Source: Sphingomonas sp. CCH9-E2
Lineage (GTDB): Bacteria; Pseudomonadota; Alphaproteobacteria; Sphingomonadales; Sphingomonadaceae
Length of the DNA stretch: 56,753 nucleotides
Direction of reading: 5' to 3'
Assembly: GCF_001557215.1 (NCBI RefSeq)
Contig: NZ_LSJM01000132.1
Coordinates: forward strand, 1-56,753
The notes under the pieces are model-generated. The model made no database searches and was not told where the DNA came from. It saw only the letters and a list, made by a program, of their open reading frames with translations. The position numbers were made by a program, and so were the translations under genes. Positions 8,335 through 16,312 of this stretch are shown here, one piece after another; positions within the stretch are counted from its first letter, which is position 1, and each line of letters opens with the position of its first letter.

Positions 8335-8359
8335 GAGGGGGCGGGACCGGTGCCCCCTC
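8335..8359 (+). terminator. GC-rich hairpin after msrB
   Basis: GAGGGGGC (8335-8342) pairs perfectly with GCCCCCTC (8352-8359) across a nine-base loop containing ACCGGT. There is no T-tract, so it may act with Rho or as an mRNA 3' stabiliser rather than as a full intrinsic terminator. Confidence 0.4.
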
Positions 8360-8432
8360 AACCCGCCACATTCATCTGATCGAAACGCTTGTGACAGCAA
8401 CGGTTCACCCGTAAATCGTCACACAGCCATCC

Positions 8433-10535
8433 ATGCCGATCCGCAAACCCATGCTCTCGCCCAAGGCGCGCCGCATCCTTCTCTGGACGGGTGGGGGCGT
8501 CGCATTGGTCGCGCTGGCGGCGTTCATCGCGCTGCTGATCGCGGTCTACACCGCCAAGGCGTCGCTGCCGAGCTACGAGGAGCTCAAATCCTCGCCCAAT
8601 GGCCAGATGATCCGGGTCCATGCCGCCGATGGCACGGTGATCGTCTCGCTCGGGCCAAGCTATGGCGAGTGGATCGAATATGACAAGATTCCCGAGCCGA
8701 TGCGCGACGCGATGGTCGCGATCGAGGATCGCCGCTTCCGGTCGCACTGGGGTGTCGATCCGGTTGCGCTGATGCGCATCACCAAATTCGCGATCGACAA
8801 TCGCGGCACCGGCCGTCGTCTTCAGGGCGCATCGACCATCACGCAACAGGTCGCGCGCACGATCTTCCTGTCGAACAAGTACGATGTCGGGCGCAAATTC
8901 CGCGAGATGATCCTGGCGCTCGCGCTGGAGCGGAAATTCACCAAGGACCAGATCCTCGAGCTGTACCTGAACAAGGTCTATTTCGGCGGCGGCGCTTACG
9001 GTATCGACGCTGCGTCGCGCACCTTTTTCGGTCACCCCGCGACCAACCTGACGCTCTCCGAAGCCGCAGTGATCGCCGGGCTGGTCAAGGCTCCGTCGCG
9101 CTATTCGCCGACCGCCGACGCCCAGGCCGCCGTGGGTCGCGCCAGCGTCGTGCTCGACGTGATGGTCGAAACCGGCGCACTGACCGCCGCCGAAGCCGCC
9201 GCTGCCAGCCCCGCCCAGGTCAAGCTGGCCGCTGCGCCGAAGCAGAACAGCGTGCGCTATTTCACCGACTGGGCGCTGCCCCAGCTCGAAGTCCTGATCG
9301 ACGAAACCGTCGCGCCGCTCGACGTGTGGACGACGATCGACCTCAAGATGCAGAACGCCGCGACCCAGGCGATTCAGGCGAACACGCCCAAGGGTGCGCA
9401 GGGCGCTTTGGTCAGCCTCGATCGCGACGGCGCGGTGCGCGCGATGGTCGGCGGGCGCGATTATGTCTCGTCGATCTACAACCGCGCGACTCAGGCGACG
9501 CGCCAGCCCGGATCGGCGTTCAAGCTGTTCGTCTATCTCGCCGCGCTGGAGGCCGGCCACAAGGTCGAGGACCGCGTGGTCGACGAACCTGTGACGATCG
9601 ACGGCTGGAGCCCGCGCAACAATAGCGGGCGGTTCAGCGGCGAAATGACGCTGCGCTCGGCCTTCGCCTATTCGATCAACACCGTCGCGGCCAAGCTGGG
9701 GCAGGAAACCGGCTTCGGCACGGTCGCCGATATGGCACGCCGCTTTGGCATCACCACGCCGATCAATACCCAGCCGGCGATGGTGCTCGGCACCTCCAAT
9801 GTCCGCCTGATCGACATGACCCGCGCCTTTGCCTCGGTCGGGCAAAAGGGCGTGGCGGTGACCCCCTATGCGATCACTCGCGTCACCGCCAATGGCGCGG
9901 TGATCTACCAGCATGAGGTCGATACCTCGCGCGTGCTGGTCGCCCCCTATGTCGCCGCGCAGATGACCGACCTGTTGCAGACGGCGGTCAACACCGGCAC
10001 CGGGCGCGCTGCGCAAATCGGCCGCCCGGTGGCGGGCAAGACCGGCACCACCACCTCGAACAAGGATGGCTGGTTCCTCGGCTTCTCGTCCGGCCTTACC
10101 ACCGGCGTGTGGATGGGCCGCGACGATGCCAAGCGCGTCGGCGGCCTGCAGGGCGGCACCGCCCCCGCCCGCGCCTTTGCCAACTTCATGCGCGTCGCGG
10201 TCGCCAACCGCCCGGTCGAGAATTTCGAGACCGAAGTGACCCTGCCCGAATGGCAGATCGAGCCGGATAACGAGGCGTGGGGCGAAGCCGATAATGGCGT
10301 GTTCGTCGATCAGGACGGCAACCCGGTCGCGCGCGACGAGGAACCGATCGACGGCGAGCCCGCGCCCGGCGACGAAGGCGGCATCAGCCAGGACTGGCTC
10401 GACCGCATGACCGGCCGCGACGCCCCGCGCGACCCGCAACCCGCGCCGCGCCGCGACCCCGCCGACCGACCGCCACAGCAGCAACAGCAGCGCGAGCCGC
10501 TACGCGCGCCTCAGGACGACCGCCCGAACGAGTGA
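8433..10535 (+). CDS. class A penicillin-binding protein, PBP1A family
   Basis: This 700-residue bifunctional peptidoglycan synthase is anchored by one N-terminal membrane segment (residues about 14-40). The GT51 glycosyltransferase domain carries VAIEDRRFRSHWGVDP with its catalytic Glu, and GASTITQQVAR. The transpeptidase domain carries SxxK (SAFK, Ser361), the SIN triad and KTGTT (from Lys536). Together these polymerise glycan chains and cross-link them in the periplasm. The C-terminal ~70 residues form an acidic then Pro/Gln/Arg-rich low-complexity tail (PPQQQQQREP), typical of alphaproteobacterial PBP1s. The 3' end overlaps the convergent metallopeptidase gene by 25 bases. Confidence 0.94.
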   Translation: MPIRKPMLSPKARRILLWTGGGVALVALAAFIALLIAVYTAKASLPSYEELKSSPNGQMIRVHAADGTVIVSLGPSYGEWIEYDKIPEPMRDAMVAIEDRRFRSHWGVDPVALMRITKFAIDNRGTGRRLQGASTITQQVARTIFLSNKYDVGRKFREMILALALERKFTKDQILELYLNKVYFGGGAYGIDAASRTFFGHPATNLTLSEAAVIAGLVKAPSRYSPTADAQAAVGRASVVLDVMVETGALTAAEAAAASPAQVKLAAAPKQNSVRYFTDWALPQLEVLIDETVAPLDVWTTIDLKMQNAATQAIQANTPKGAQGALVSLDRDGAVRAMVGGRDYVSSIYNRATQATRQPGSAFKLFVYLAALEAGHKVEDRVVDEPVTIDGWSPRNNSGRFSGEMTLRSAFAYSINTVAAKLGQETGFGTVADMARRFGITTPINTQPAMVLGTSNVRLIDMTRAFASVGQKGVAVTPYAITRVTANGAVIYQHEVDTSRVLVAPYVAAQMTDLLQTAVNTGTGRAAQIGRPVAGKTGTTTSNKDGWFLGFSSGLTTGVWMGRDDAKRVGGLQGGTAPARAFANFMRVAVANRPVENFETEVTLPEWQIEPDNEAWGEADNGVFVDQDGNPVARDEEPIDGEPAPGDEGGISQDWLDRMTGRDAPRDPQPAPRRDPADRPPQQQQQREPLRAPQDDRPNE

Positions 10536-11185
10536 AGCCGCATCGCGTTGGCGCGCAGCCACGTACGTTCCGGCTTGGGATCGCGCCCGTAAAGCGCGCG
10601 CACCAGCGCGTGAAACGCCGGGCTGTGGTTCATGTGCGTGCGATGCGCCACTTCATGCGCCACCGTCGCGCGCCGCACCGCCGGCGGTGCCAGGATCAGC
10701 CGCCAATTGTAGCGAATCACGCCCGATGACGCGCAGCTGCCCCAGCGCCCCTTGGGATCGCCGATCGCGACCTTGCTGACCTTCACGTCCGACAGTGCGG
10801 CATATTCGGCCGTCTCCGCACTCAGCGTCTCCAGCGCCCGCTTGCGCAGCCACAGTTCGATCCGCCGCTCATAGCCTTCGCGCGGTCCGCCCGCGATGAT
10901 CTGGCCATCGTCGAGCAAAGGCGTGCGCGGAAAGCCGCTGTCCCAGCCCAGCGCCACCTCTTCGCCCAGATACAGGATCGTCGCGCCCGGTTCGAACGGC
11001 GTCGGCGCAGCGCGGTTGGCGAGCGCCCGCGCGATCCAGTCCTGCTGCCCCTCGGCCCAGCGCAGCGCCGGACCGGCGGGCGCGCGCGGCGGAATGGTCA
11101 GCCGCACCGTCCCGGTTGCCTGATCGATCGACAGCCGCATCGTCCGGGCGCGCGGATGGCGCACGACCTGGATCGGCACGCTCAC
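10511..11185 (-). CDS. YgjP-like (DUF45) zinc metallopeptidase-fold protein
   Basis: This 224-residue protein of the YgjP/DUF45 family is related to SprT and M48 metallopeptidases. The zinc motif HEVAH is at residues 177-181 with a further His in HMNHSPAFH (His187). The family hallmark GRWGSC...RYNWRLI precedes it. In other bacteria such genes often accompany type I restriction systems, but here it sits in a conserved cluster with the YcgN-like protein and SCO1. Translation starts at a GTG overlapping the upstream stop as GTGA. Substrate is unknown; cytoplasmic location is inferred from the lack of a signal peptide. Confidence 0.85.
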   Translation of the reverse strand: MSVPIQVVRHPRARTMRLSIDQATGTVRLTIPPRAPAGPALRWAEGQQDWIARALANRAAPTPFEPGATILYLGEEVALGWDSGFPRTPLLDDGQIIAGGPREGYERRIELWLRKRALETLSAETAEYAALSDVKVSKVAIGDPKGRWGSCASSGVIRYNWRLILAPPAVRRATVAHEVAHRTHMNHSPAFHALVRALYGRDPKPERTWLRANAMRLHSFGRSS

Positions 11186-11619
11186 AGGATGCGATCGACC
11201 ATATGGTGTTCGAGGTCGCCGGCAACATCCTCCGAAATCGTCCAGCCACGGGTCGATTCACCCGCCTCATGCACGCTCTCGCGGCTGCCCGAGATCAGAT
11301 AATGCCAGTCGGGCAACGGCTCGCCCGCCGCGCGCAGCCGATAGGCACAGGTCACCGGCAGCCACGGAATGTCGTCGACATTGCCTGCGTTCAGCCGCAC
11401 GCATTCGGCGACATAGGCGTGACGGTGGCGGTAATCGCTGCACCGCCCCTGGTCGCGGTCGAGCAAGCGGCACGCGACATTGGTGGCATAGAGGTCGCCG
11501 GTATCGGCATCCTCGATCTTGTGCAGACAGCATTTGCCGCACCCGTCGCACAGCGCCTCCCACTGCGCGCGATCGAGCCGGGCGAGCGGGAGTTCCCAGA
11601 AGCGGGTCAGCCGATCCAC
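11182..11619 (-). CDS. YcgN/UPF0260-type cysteine-cluster protein
   Basis: This is a 145-residue YcgN-family protein of the YkgJ cysteine-cluster superfamily. It has CDGCGKCC at residues 24-31 and further Cys at 50, 60, 73 and 91, which together could hold a metal or Fe-S centre. The opening FWELPLARLDRAQWEALCDGCGKCCL is split between a hydrophobic helix and the cluster and matches the family start. A GTG at 11619, overlapping the SCO1 3' end by 13 bases, gives the normal family length. The molecular function is not established. Its place between SCO1 and the metallopeptidase suggests one transcript. Confidence 0.88.
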   Translation of the reverse strand: MDRLTRFWELPLARLDRAQWEALCDGCGKCCLHKIEDADTGDLYATNVACRLLDRDQGRCSDYRHRHAYVAECVRLNAGNVDDIPWLPVTCAYRLRAAGEPLPDWHYLISGSRESVHEAGESTRGWTISEDVAGDLEHHMVDRIL

Positions 11620-12200
11620 CGCGTGATTTCCGCGACGATCGCGTCGGGGCTCTGCTCCTGCGGCAACAGCGCGATCGGTTCGCCATTGGGGCCCATCAGA
11701 TAGGCCTGACGCCCATGATCCATCAGATAACCGGTCGGCGTCTCGCGCTTGGCATAGGGGACGCGATAGACCTTCGCCGCGGCATCGACCTGCGCCGCGC
11801 TGCCGGTCAGGCCCACCATGCGCGGGTGGAATGCGGCGGTGAATTCCTTGACCACGGCGGGCGTATCGCGCGCCGGATCGATCGACACGAACACGGGAAC
11901 GATCTTCGCCGCCAATTCCGGGTCCTGCTTGTCGAGCAGCTTCATCGCACCGCCGATATTCTGCACATCGACCGGGCAGACATCGGGGCAGAAGGTATAG
12001 CCGAAATACATGATGCGGTATTTGCCGGCGAAATCCTTCTCGGTGACGGTCTTGCCGTCGCCATTCACCAGCGTGAACGGCCCGCCGATCGACGCTCCAG
12101 CGAGCGGCGCATCGGCCAGCGACTTGGGCTGCGGCGCGCCCCCGCCACAAGCGGCCAGGCCGAGCAGGACCGGCAGGGCGAAGAAAGATATCCTGTTCAT
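11607..12200 (-). CDS. SCO1/SenC family copper chaperone lipoprotein
   Basis: This 197-residue protein is probably a membrane-anchored lipoprotein: MNRISFFALPVLLGLAAC ends in a lipobox with Cys18. The thioredoxin-like domain carries the copper-binding CPDVC (Cys71, Cys75), and a conserved His occurs in LMDHGRQAYL. Sco proteins deliver copper to the CuA centre of cytochrome c oxidase or protect against thiol oxidation. The ATG at 12200 is preferred over an in-frame start 13 codons earlier because it directly begins the lipoprotein signal. No cytochrome oxidase genes are nearby. Confidence 0.93.
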   Translation of the reverse strand: MNRISFFALPVLLGLAACGGGAPQPKSLADAPLAGASIGGPFTLVNGDGKTVTEKDFAGKYRIMYFGYTFCPDVCPVDVQNIGGAMKLLDKQDPELAAKIVPVFVSIDPARDTPAVVKEFTAAFHPRMVGLTGSAAQVDAAAKVYRVPYAKRETPTGYLMDHGRQAYLMGPNGEPIALLPQEQSPDAIVAEITRWIG

Positions 12201-12271
12201 GACAAGGTGACCCATGATCTGATAGAGGATGTTAGGCAAGGCTTGCAGTTGTTCAGGGGTGTGTTCCGACC

Positions 12272-12871
12272 ATGTTGACCGTTCTGTCCCGGCTCGTATT
12301 CGCCGCGACCCTGCTGAGCGTCGCGCTTCCGGCCGGCGCGCAGCGCTTTTCCGAAAGCTACAACTTCCTGAAGGCGGTGCGCGAGCAGGATGGCAACAAG
12401 GTCACCGAATATCTGAACGCGCCCGGCCAGACCATCGTCAATGCCAAGGACGACAAGGGCGAAGCCGCGATCCATATCGTCACCAAGCGCCGCGACATGA
12501 CCTATCTGCGCTTCATCCTCGCGCGCGGCGGCAATGTGAATCTGCAGGATGGCGGCGGCAACACCGCGCTGATGCTGGCTGTCGAAGCCGGCTGGATCGA
12601 CGGCGTGCGGGAACTCCTGACGCGCAAGGGCAACGTCAATCTCGCCAATGGCGGCGGCGAAACCCCGCTGATGCGCGCGGTGCAGCGCCGCGATGGTGAG
12701 CTGGTCCAGCTGTTGCTGACCAGCGGCGCCGATCCCGACATGGTCGACCGGCTCGCCGGACTGAGCGCGCGTGACTATGCCGCCCGCGACGGCCGGGCTC
12801 CCGCCATTGCCGAAGCGCTCAAGAACGCGCCGAAGGTTCAGAAGCGCGCCGTTTCCGGGCCGAGCTTCTAA
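12272..12871 (+). CDS. exported ankyrin-repeat protein
   Basis: This 199-residue protein has an N-terminal signal peptide (MLTVLSRLVFAATLLSVALPAGAQ, cleavage near residue 23). About four ankyrin repeats follow: KGEAAIHIVTKRRDMTYLRFIL, GNTALMLAVEAGWIDGVREL, GETPLMRAVQRRDGELVQLL and a degenerate last one. Ankyrin repeats mediate protein-protein contact; export suggests a periplasmic partner. Similar small periplasmic ankyrin proteins are frequent in sphingomonads, sometimes near catalase genes, but no partner is obvious here. It lies divergent from SCO1 and converges on mmcB across an inverted-repeat element. Confidence 0.88.
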   Translation: MLTVLSRLVFAATLLSVALPAGAQRFSESYNFLKAVREQDGNKVTEYLNAPGQTIVNAKDDKGEAAIHIVTKRRDMTYLRFILARGGNVNLQDGGGNTALMLAVEAGWIDGVRELLTRKGNVNLANGGGETPLMRAVQRRDGELVQLLLTSGADPDMVDRLAGLSARDYAARDGRAPAIAEALKNAPKVQKRAVSGPSF

Positions 12872-12874
12872 CCA

Positions 12875-13027
12875 ACTCCCTTCCCTCAAAGGGAGGGGCT
12901 GGGGGTGGGTGTGCGCGTCTGCGCGCTCCAAAGAGTCTCGACGGCACCGCGTAAAAGCGGCGTGCGAGGCATCGAACCTCGCTCGCCGCTAAACCCACCC
13001 CTAACCCCTCCCTTTCAGGGAGGGGAT
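12875..13027. repeat. long inverted-repeat element between convergent genes
   Basis: The arms at 12875-12910 and 12993-13027 are near-perfect reverse complements. Each contains its own small hairpin (TCCCT-CAA-AGGGA and CCTCCCT-TTC-AGGGAGG) and then a GGGGTGGGT-like block. The centre holds a further GCGAGG/CCTCGC dyad. This 'repeat - spacer - inverted repeat' design matches a REPIN-type mobile intergenic element. It may also act as a bidirectional terminator for the ankyrin and mmcB genes. Confidence 0.7.
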
Positions 13028-13044
13028 AACATTTACGATGCCGC

Positions 13045-13554
13045 CTACCCGTCACGTCCCCAGGCCAGCCCGTCTGCGTCGGGATCGGTAAGCGTGATCA
13101 CCCGCCGCGCGGCGCGGCGGGCAAAGGCGAGCGTGCATTTGCGCCGCGTCGCGCTCGGCAACGGCACGGTCCGCGCCTCGCGCACGATCGCCGCGTCATA
13201 ACGGTCGGCGACGATCACCCCCGCGCGTTCGGGCAGGAAGTCGGGCCGCTCCAGCGGGGCCAGGTCGAACCCCTGCGGCACCGCCCAGAAGTAACGGTCG
13301 CAATGCGCCAGATAGTCGGTCCATTTGCCGTCACCGATCAGGTCGGCGCGCGACACCTTGACCTCGACGATCACGATCTCGCCCCGGACATTGAGTGCCA
13401 TCAAATCGGCCCGGCGGCCATCGCCCAGCGGCACCTCCGCCATCGCGACCGTTTCGTGGCGCAGCAGCATGCGGCACACGCCGCGCGTGACATCGGCGGC
13501 AATCAGCGGATCGGACTCGGCAAGCGCAAAGGCCGGGGAGGGTGTCGAAACCAT
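13045..13554 (-). CDS. mmcB: MmcB-family DNA repair protein
   Basis: This 169-residue protein is recognisable as MmcB, an alphaproteobacterial protein linked in Caulobacter to mitomycin C resistance. It has a restriction-endonuclease-like core: RRADLMALNVRGEIVIVEVKVSRADL gives the D...ExK catalytic pattern (Asp in RADL; Glu and Lys in EVK). Then come KWTDYLAHCDRYFWAVP and a C-terminal arginine-rich stretch. It probably acts on damaged DNA in the cytoplasm. The ATG at 13554 is the only good start. It stands alone, 51 bases downstream of the SleB-like gene on the same strand. Confidence 0.88.
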   Translation of the reverse strand: MVSTPSPAFALAESDPLIAADVTRGVCRMLLRHETVAMAEVPLGDGRRADLMALNVRGEIVIVEVKVSRADLIGDGKWTDYLAHCDRYFWAVPQGFDLAPLERPDFLPERAGVIVADRYDAAIVREARTVPLPSATRRKCTLAFARRAARRVITLTDPDADGLAWGRDG

Positions 13555-13605
13555 CCCCGGCCTTTAGAACATTTGACGAACGAACGAAAGCCCGTCCGCT
13601 GCGGT

Positions 13606-14241
13606 TCAGCGATAGAAGATATGGTTGCCGACGCTGCCCACGCGCGCCTTGCGCCAGCCGGGCTGGACATAGCGGGCGTGGAAGAACAGCGCGTCCGACA
13701 CGCGGCTGTCCCAGGCATCGTCGCGCGCGACCTGTGCCACGGCAAGCGCGGTCTTCCATGCGCGCACGCTGGCCGGCGGCTGCGGCAGGCGACCATTGCG
13801 CACGAACGAGAACTGACCGCGCTGGGTCAGCACGCCGCACACCGATGTGGGAAAGCGACCGGACTTGGTCCGGTTGAGGATCACTTCGGCAACCGCGAGC
13901 TGGCCCTCGAGCGGTTCACCCTTGGATTCGTAATAAACGCCGATCGCGAGGCAATTATGCTCGGCATCGTCGGCGGTCGCGTCCTGCGCGGCCACAGCGG
14001 CGGCCAGCGTCGCAAAGCGCGCGGAGGCGGACTCGTCGGTCTGGGGGGCCTCGACTTCATCCGCTTCCAGCGCGGCGAGCGATTCGGCCATGGTCGGAAC
14101 CTGTTCGGACGCCGCTTCGTTGATAGCCTGAGCCGGCGTCTTGTCGGCCTCTCCGGCAATGCCCGGGGCCGTTGCACCAATGCCGGCGGCAAAGGTGAGG
14201 GTCGTGGCCGCGATGATCGCAGCCCGGAACGCGAAGGTCAT
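13606..14241 (-). CDS. SleB-like cell wall hydrolase (Hydrolase_2)
   Basis: This 211-residue exported protein has a signal peptide in the first ~30 residues. A ~60-residue Ala/Glu-rich linker follows, then a C-terminal SleB-type domain: LAIGVYYESKGEPLEGQLAV with the likely catalytic Glu105, then AEVILNRTKSGRFP, CGVLTQRGQFSF and DALFFHA. In Bacillus SleB is a spore cortex lytic transglycosylase; non-sporulating relatives are thought to trim peptidoglycan during growth. This one is presumably periplasmic. Single-gene unit; a 162-base spacer without recognisable signals separates it from DUF1491. Confidence 0.9.
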   Translation of the reverse strand: MTFAFRAAIIAATTLTFAAGIGATAPGIAGEADKTPAQAINEAASEQVPTMAESLAALEADEVEAPQTDESASARFATLAAAVAAQDATADDAEHNCLAIGVYYESKGEPLEGQLAVAEVILNRTKSGRFPTSVCGVLTQRGQFSFVRNGRLPQPPASVRAWKTALAVAQVARDDAWDSRVSDALFFHARYVQPGWRKARVGSVGNHIFYR

Positions 14242-14403
14242 TCAACTTCGATACTATGCGGTTGGTGCGCGATCGGATCGCTCAAGGTGCGGATGCACGG
14301 ACCGATCGGGCTTGCCCCCCGACTGCGTAACCACCGGCCTCTGACCCCGACGGCACAACGCTATTAAATCGTCGCGCGCCTCTGCCGATGATGTTTCGGT
14401 CCG

Positions 14404-14745
14404 TCAACCACCGATGATCGTTTCAGCGGCGAACCGTTCTGCCGCTGCGATATCCAGTTCGACCACCCACAGGTCCGGGTCGCGACTGCGCCGCCGCTCC
14501 CAGTAATCGGTGACCGCGCCGGGATCCTCGAACGTGGAGGGCCCGCTCGGCACCAGCGCGGACAGACCGTCCGGCCCAATTCCGCGCTCGAAAAAGTGCG
14601 GATCTTCGCCACGCTCCAGCGCCAGGATCAGGATTGCGCCAGCCTCGGCATGGCCCTTGGCCAGCACCATCGCGCTGCCGCCCGCGGCATTGACGCGGCG
14701 GACCAGCGCATTGACGATCAGCCCGCTCGTCAGCCGCGGCGTCAC
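14404..14745 (-). CDS. DUF1491 family protein
   Basis: This 113-residue protein matches the alphaproteobacterial DUF1491 family (MTPRLTSGLIVNALVRRVNAAGGSAMVLAKG...GAILILALERG...YWERRRSRDPDLWVVELD). The pattern of two beta-rich blocks around an aliphatic LILAL strand is conserved, but no catalytic residues or activity are known. Translation starts at a GTG that overlaps the thioesterase stop as GTGA, so it is the last gene of a ptsN-thioesterase-DUF1491 unit. Confidence 0.85.
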   Translation of the reverse strand: MTPRLTSGLIVNALVRRVNAAGGSAMVLAKGHAEAGAILILALERGEDPHFFERGIGPDGLSALVPSGPSTFEDPGAVTDYWERRRSRDPDLWVVELDIAAAERFAAETIIGG

Positions 14746-15218
14746 GGCGCGATGCGATAACCGGGCAGCCCGGCCAGTGCGATCCGCGATTTCATGAAGG
14801 TGCCGGTGCCGCGCGCGGCTTCTTCACCGGTCGCATCGATCAGCCGCGCCTCGGCAACGAACACGCGCCGCTGCCCGCTGATCCAGCGCCCCTCGGCAAT
14901 CACGGGCCCCGGGCCGAGCGGCCGGGTGAACAACAGGTTGAACGCCGTGGTCAGCAGGAACCGGTCGGTCACGAGGCTGTTGGCCGCGTAGAACGCCGCA
15001 TCGTCGAGCATCTTGAAATAGCTCGTCCCATGCGCCGCGCCGCCGGCATGGAAATGGCGCTCATCGATGGTGAAGTGAATCCGCGCGACGCCCGCCTGCG
15101 CAATCTCCAGCCGTGAGTCGAACAGCTGGTTGATCGGGGCTGCGGCATAGAGCGATTCGAGCGCGCGGTGATGCGCTTCCGCCCCGACCGCCGGAGTGGC
15201 GTCAGGCAGCGGCGTCAC
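14742..15218 (-). CDS. PaaI-type hotdog thioesterase
   Basis: This is a 158-residue hotdog-fold protein of the PaaI/YiiD-like acyl-CoA thioesterase group. The helix segment HAGGAAHGTSYFKMLDDAAFYAAN carries the characteristic HG.....LD.A pattern, and later strands (FLLTTAFNLLFTRPL, VFVAEARLIDATGEEAARGTGTF) complete the fold. It probably hydrolyses an acyl-CoA or aryl-CoA ester; the substrate is unknown. A GTG at 15218, within the last 17 bases of ptsN, gives a normal family length. An ATG at 15245 in the same frame is an alternative. It overlaps DUF1491 downstream. Confidence 0.84.
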   Translation of the reverse strand: MTPLPDATPAVGAEAHHRALESLYAAAPINQLFDSRLEIAQAGVARIHFTIDERHFHAGGAAHGTSYFKMLDDAAFYAANSLVTDRFLLTTAFNLLFTRPLGPGPVIAEGRWISGQRRVFVAEARLIDATGEEAARGTGTFMKSRIALAGLPGYRIAP

Positions 15219-15672
15219 GCGCTTCGGTCCCGGCGAGCAGGGCATAGATCGCGTCGGCCGATCCGGCCCCGCGCAACTTGGCGGTAAAGCCACGATCGCG
15301 CAGCCGCCGCGACACGCGGGCCAGCGCCTTCAGATGATCCGCCCCGGCAGTGACCGGGGAAAGCAGCATGAACACCAGATCGACCGGCGAATCGTCGACC
15401 GCCCCGAAATCCACCGGCTTGTCGAGCCGCACCATGACCCCGCGCACTGCATCGAGGCCCTCGATCCGGCCATGCGGGATCGCGATCCCGCCGCCAAAGC
15501 CGGTCGTGCCGAGCTTTTCGCGCGCGGCGAGCTGTGCCGCCACGAGCGTTGCGTCGAGGCCATAGACCCGCGCCGCGACATCGGCGAGCAGCGCGAAGAG
15601 CTTCTTCGTGCTGCCCGCCGTCACACCCGAGACCACCGCCTCGGGCGTCACCAGATCATTCAGATCATGCAT
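15202..15672 (-). CDS. ptsN: PTS IIA-like nitrogen-regulatory protein PtsN
   Basis: EIIA-Ntr is the terminal phosphoacceptor of the nitrogen PTS (PtsP-NPr-PtsN), which links nitrogen status to potassium uptake and stress responses. The 156-residue protein has the family opening (LNDLVTPEAVVSGVTAGSTKKLFALLAD). The phosphorylation-site His lies in GIAIPHGRIEGL, and the C-terminal LARVSRRLRD helix is present. In proteobacteria ptsN commonly follows hpf, as it does here: hpf ends 9 bases upstream. The hpf-ptsN pair is usually linked to rpoN, but no rpoN is in the window. Confidence 0.95.
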   Translation of the reverse strand: MHDLNDLVTPEAVVSGVTAGSTKKLFALLADVAARVYGLDATLVAAQLAAREKLGTTGFGGGIAIPHGRIEGLDAVRGVMVRLDKPVDFGAVDDSPVDLVFMLLSPVTAGADHLKALARVSRRLRDRGFTAKLRGAGSADAIYALLAGTEARDAAA

Positions 15673-15681
15673 CGCGCTGGA

Positions 15682-16257
15682 TCAGGCCGCCCGGTTGGGT
15701 TCGACCCAGCCGATCGTGCCGTCGGTGCGGCGATAGACCATGTTGTAGGTGCCGGTTCCCGTATTCTTGAACAGCAGCGCATTGGTGTTGCGCAGGTCGA
15801 GCATCATCACCGCGTCCGACACGCTGGCATCCGGCACGTCGACGCGGGTTTCCGCGATGATTGCGGGCGCGTCGGCGACCTCTTCTTCTTCCTCGACCTG
15901 GAACACGGTGTAGCCCGCGTCATAGGCAGCATCCATCATCGCCTGCTGCTGGCCATTGTTGCGGTCTTTGAGGCGGCGCATGTAACGGCGCAGCTGCTTC
16001 TCGATCTTGTCGGCGGCACCATCGAACGACAGATGCGCCTCATGCGCCGAATGCGCGCCTTTCAGTACCAGCCCCTGCATCACATGCGCCACGATGTCGC
16101 AGGTAAAGCCATGGTCGTGCGGACCCTTGCCGAACGTCACCTGCGCCGAAATGGCGCGAGCGAAATACTTTTCGGCGATACCCTGCAGCCGGTCGTCCAC
16201 GTGCTGGCGCAGTGCTTCGCCCGTGTCTACCTGATGACCAGAAACGCGGATATCCAT
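15682..16257 (-). CDS. hpf: ribosome hibernation-promoting factor, long form
   Basis: This is a 191-residue long-form HPF. The N-terminal S30AE domain (residues about 1-100, MDIRVSGHQVDTGEALRQHV) binds the decoding centre of the 30S subunit. The C-terminal domain (residues about 130-190, DASVSDAVMMLDLRNTNALLFKN...YRRTDGTIGWVEP) dimerises ribosomes into inactive 100S particles in stationary phase. The linker holds an acidic run of five Glu. A GGAGG ribosome binding site precedes the ATG at 16257. A possible promoter overlaps the 3' end of dnaQ. It is co-directional with ptsN. Confidence 0.96.
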   Translation of the reverse strand: MDIRVSGHQVDTGEALRQHVDDRLQGIAEKYFARAISAQVTFGKGPHDHGFTCDIVAHVMQGLVLKGAHSAHEAHLSFDGAADKIEKQLRRYMRRLKDRNNGQQQAMMDAAYDAGYTVFQVEEEEEVADAPAIIAETRVDVPDASVSDAVMMLDLRNTNALLFKNTGTGTYNMVYRRTDGTIGWVEPNRAA

Positions 16258-16283
16258 GTCGTCCTCCGTCTTAACAAGAGGAG

Positions 16284-16312
16284 CACCTAGGAATGGGGGG
16301 CGACAGCGTCAA
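16284..16312 (-). promoter_or_regulatory. possible hpf promoter
   Basis: On the minus strand, TTGACG (16312-16307) is followed after 17 bases by TAGGTG (16289-16284), about 27 bases upstream of the hpf start. The -35 is good, the -10 weak. It overlaps the dnaQ stop codon, so hpf could be expressed separately from the dnaQ operon. Confidence 0.35.

Noticed and set aside
8358..10484. Very long open frame opposite the PBP1A gene
   Set aside because: It mirrors a strongly supported PBP1A gene, is Arg/His/Asp-rich without domains, and results from the high-GC codon pattern that keeps the complementary frame open.
12872..13044. Possible tRNA or structured RNA between the ankyrin and mmcB genes
   Set aside because: The folding is fully explained by an inverted-repeat element. 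No tRNA arms, T-loop GTTCGA-type sequence or acceptor stem was found.
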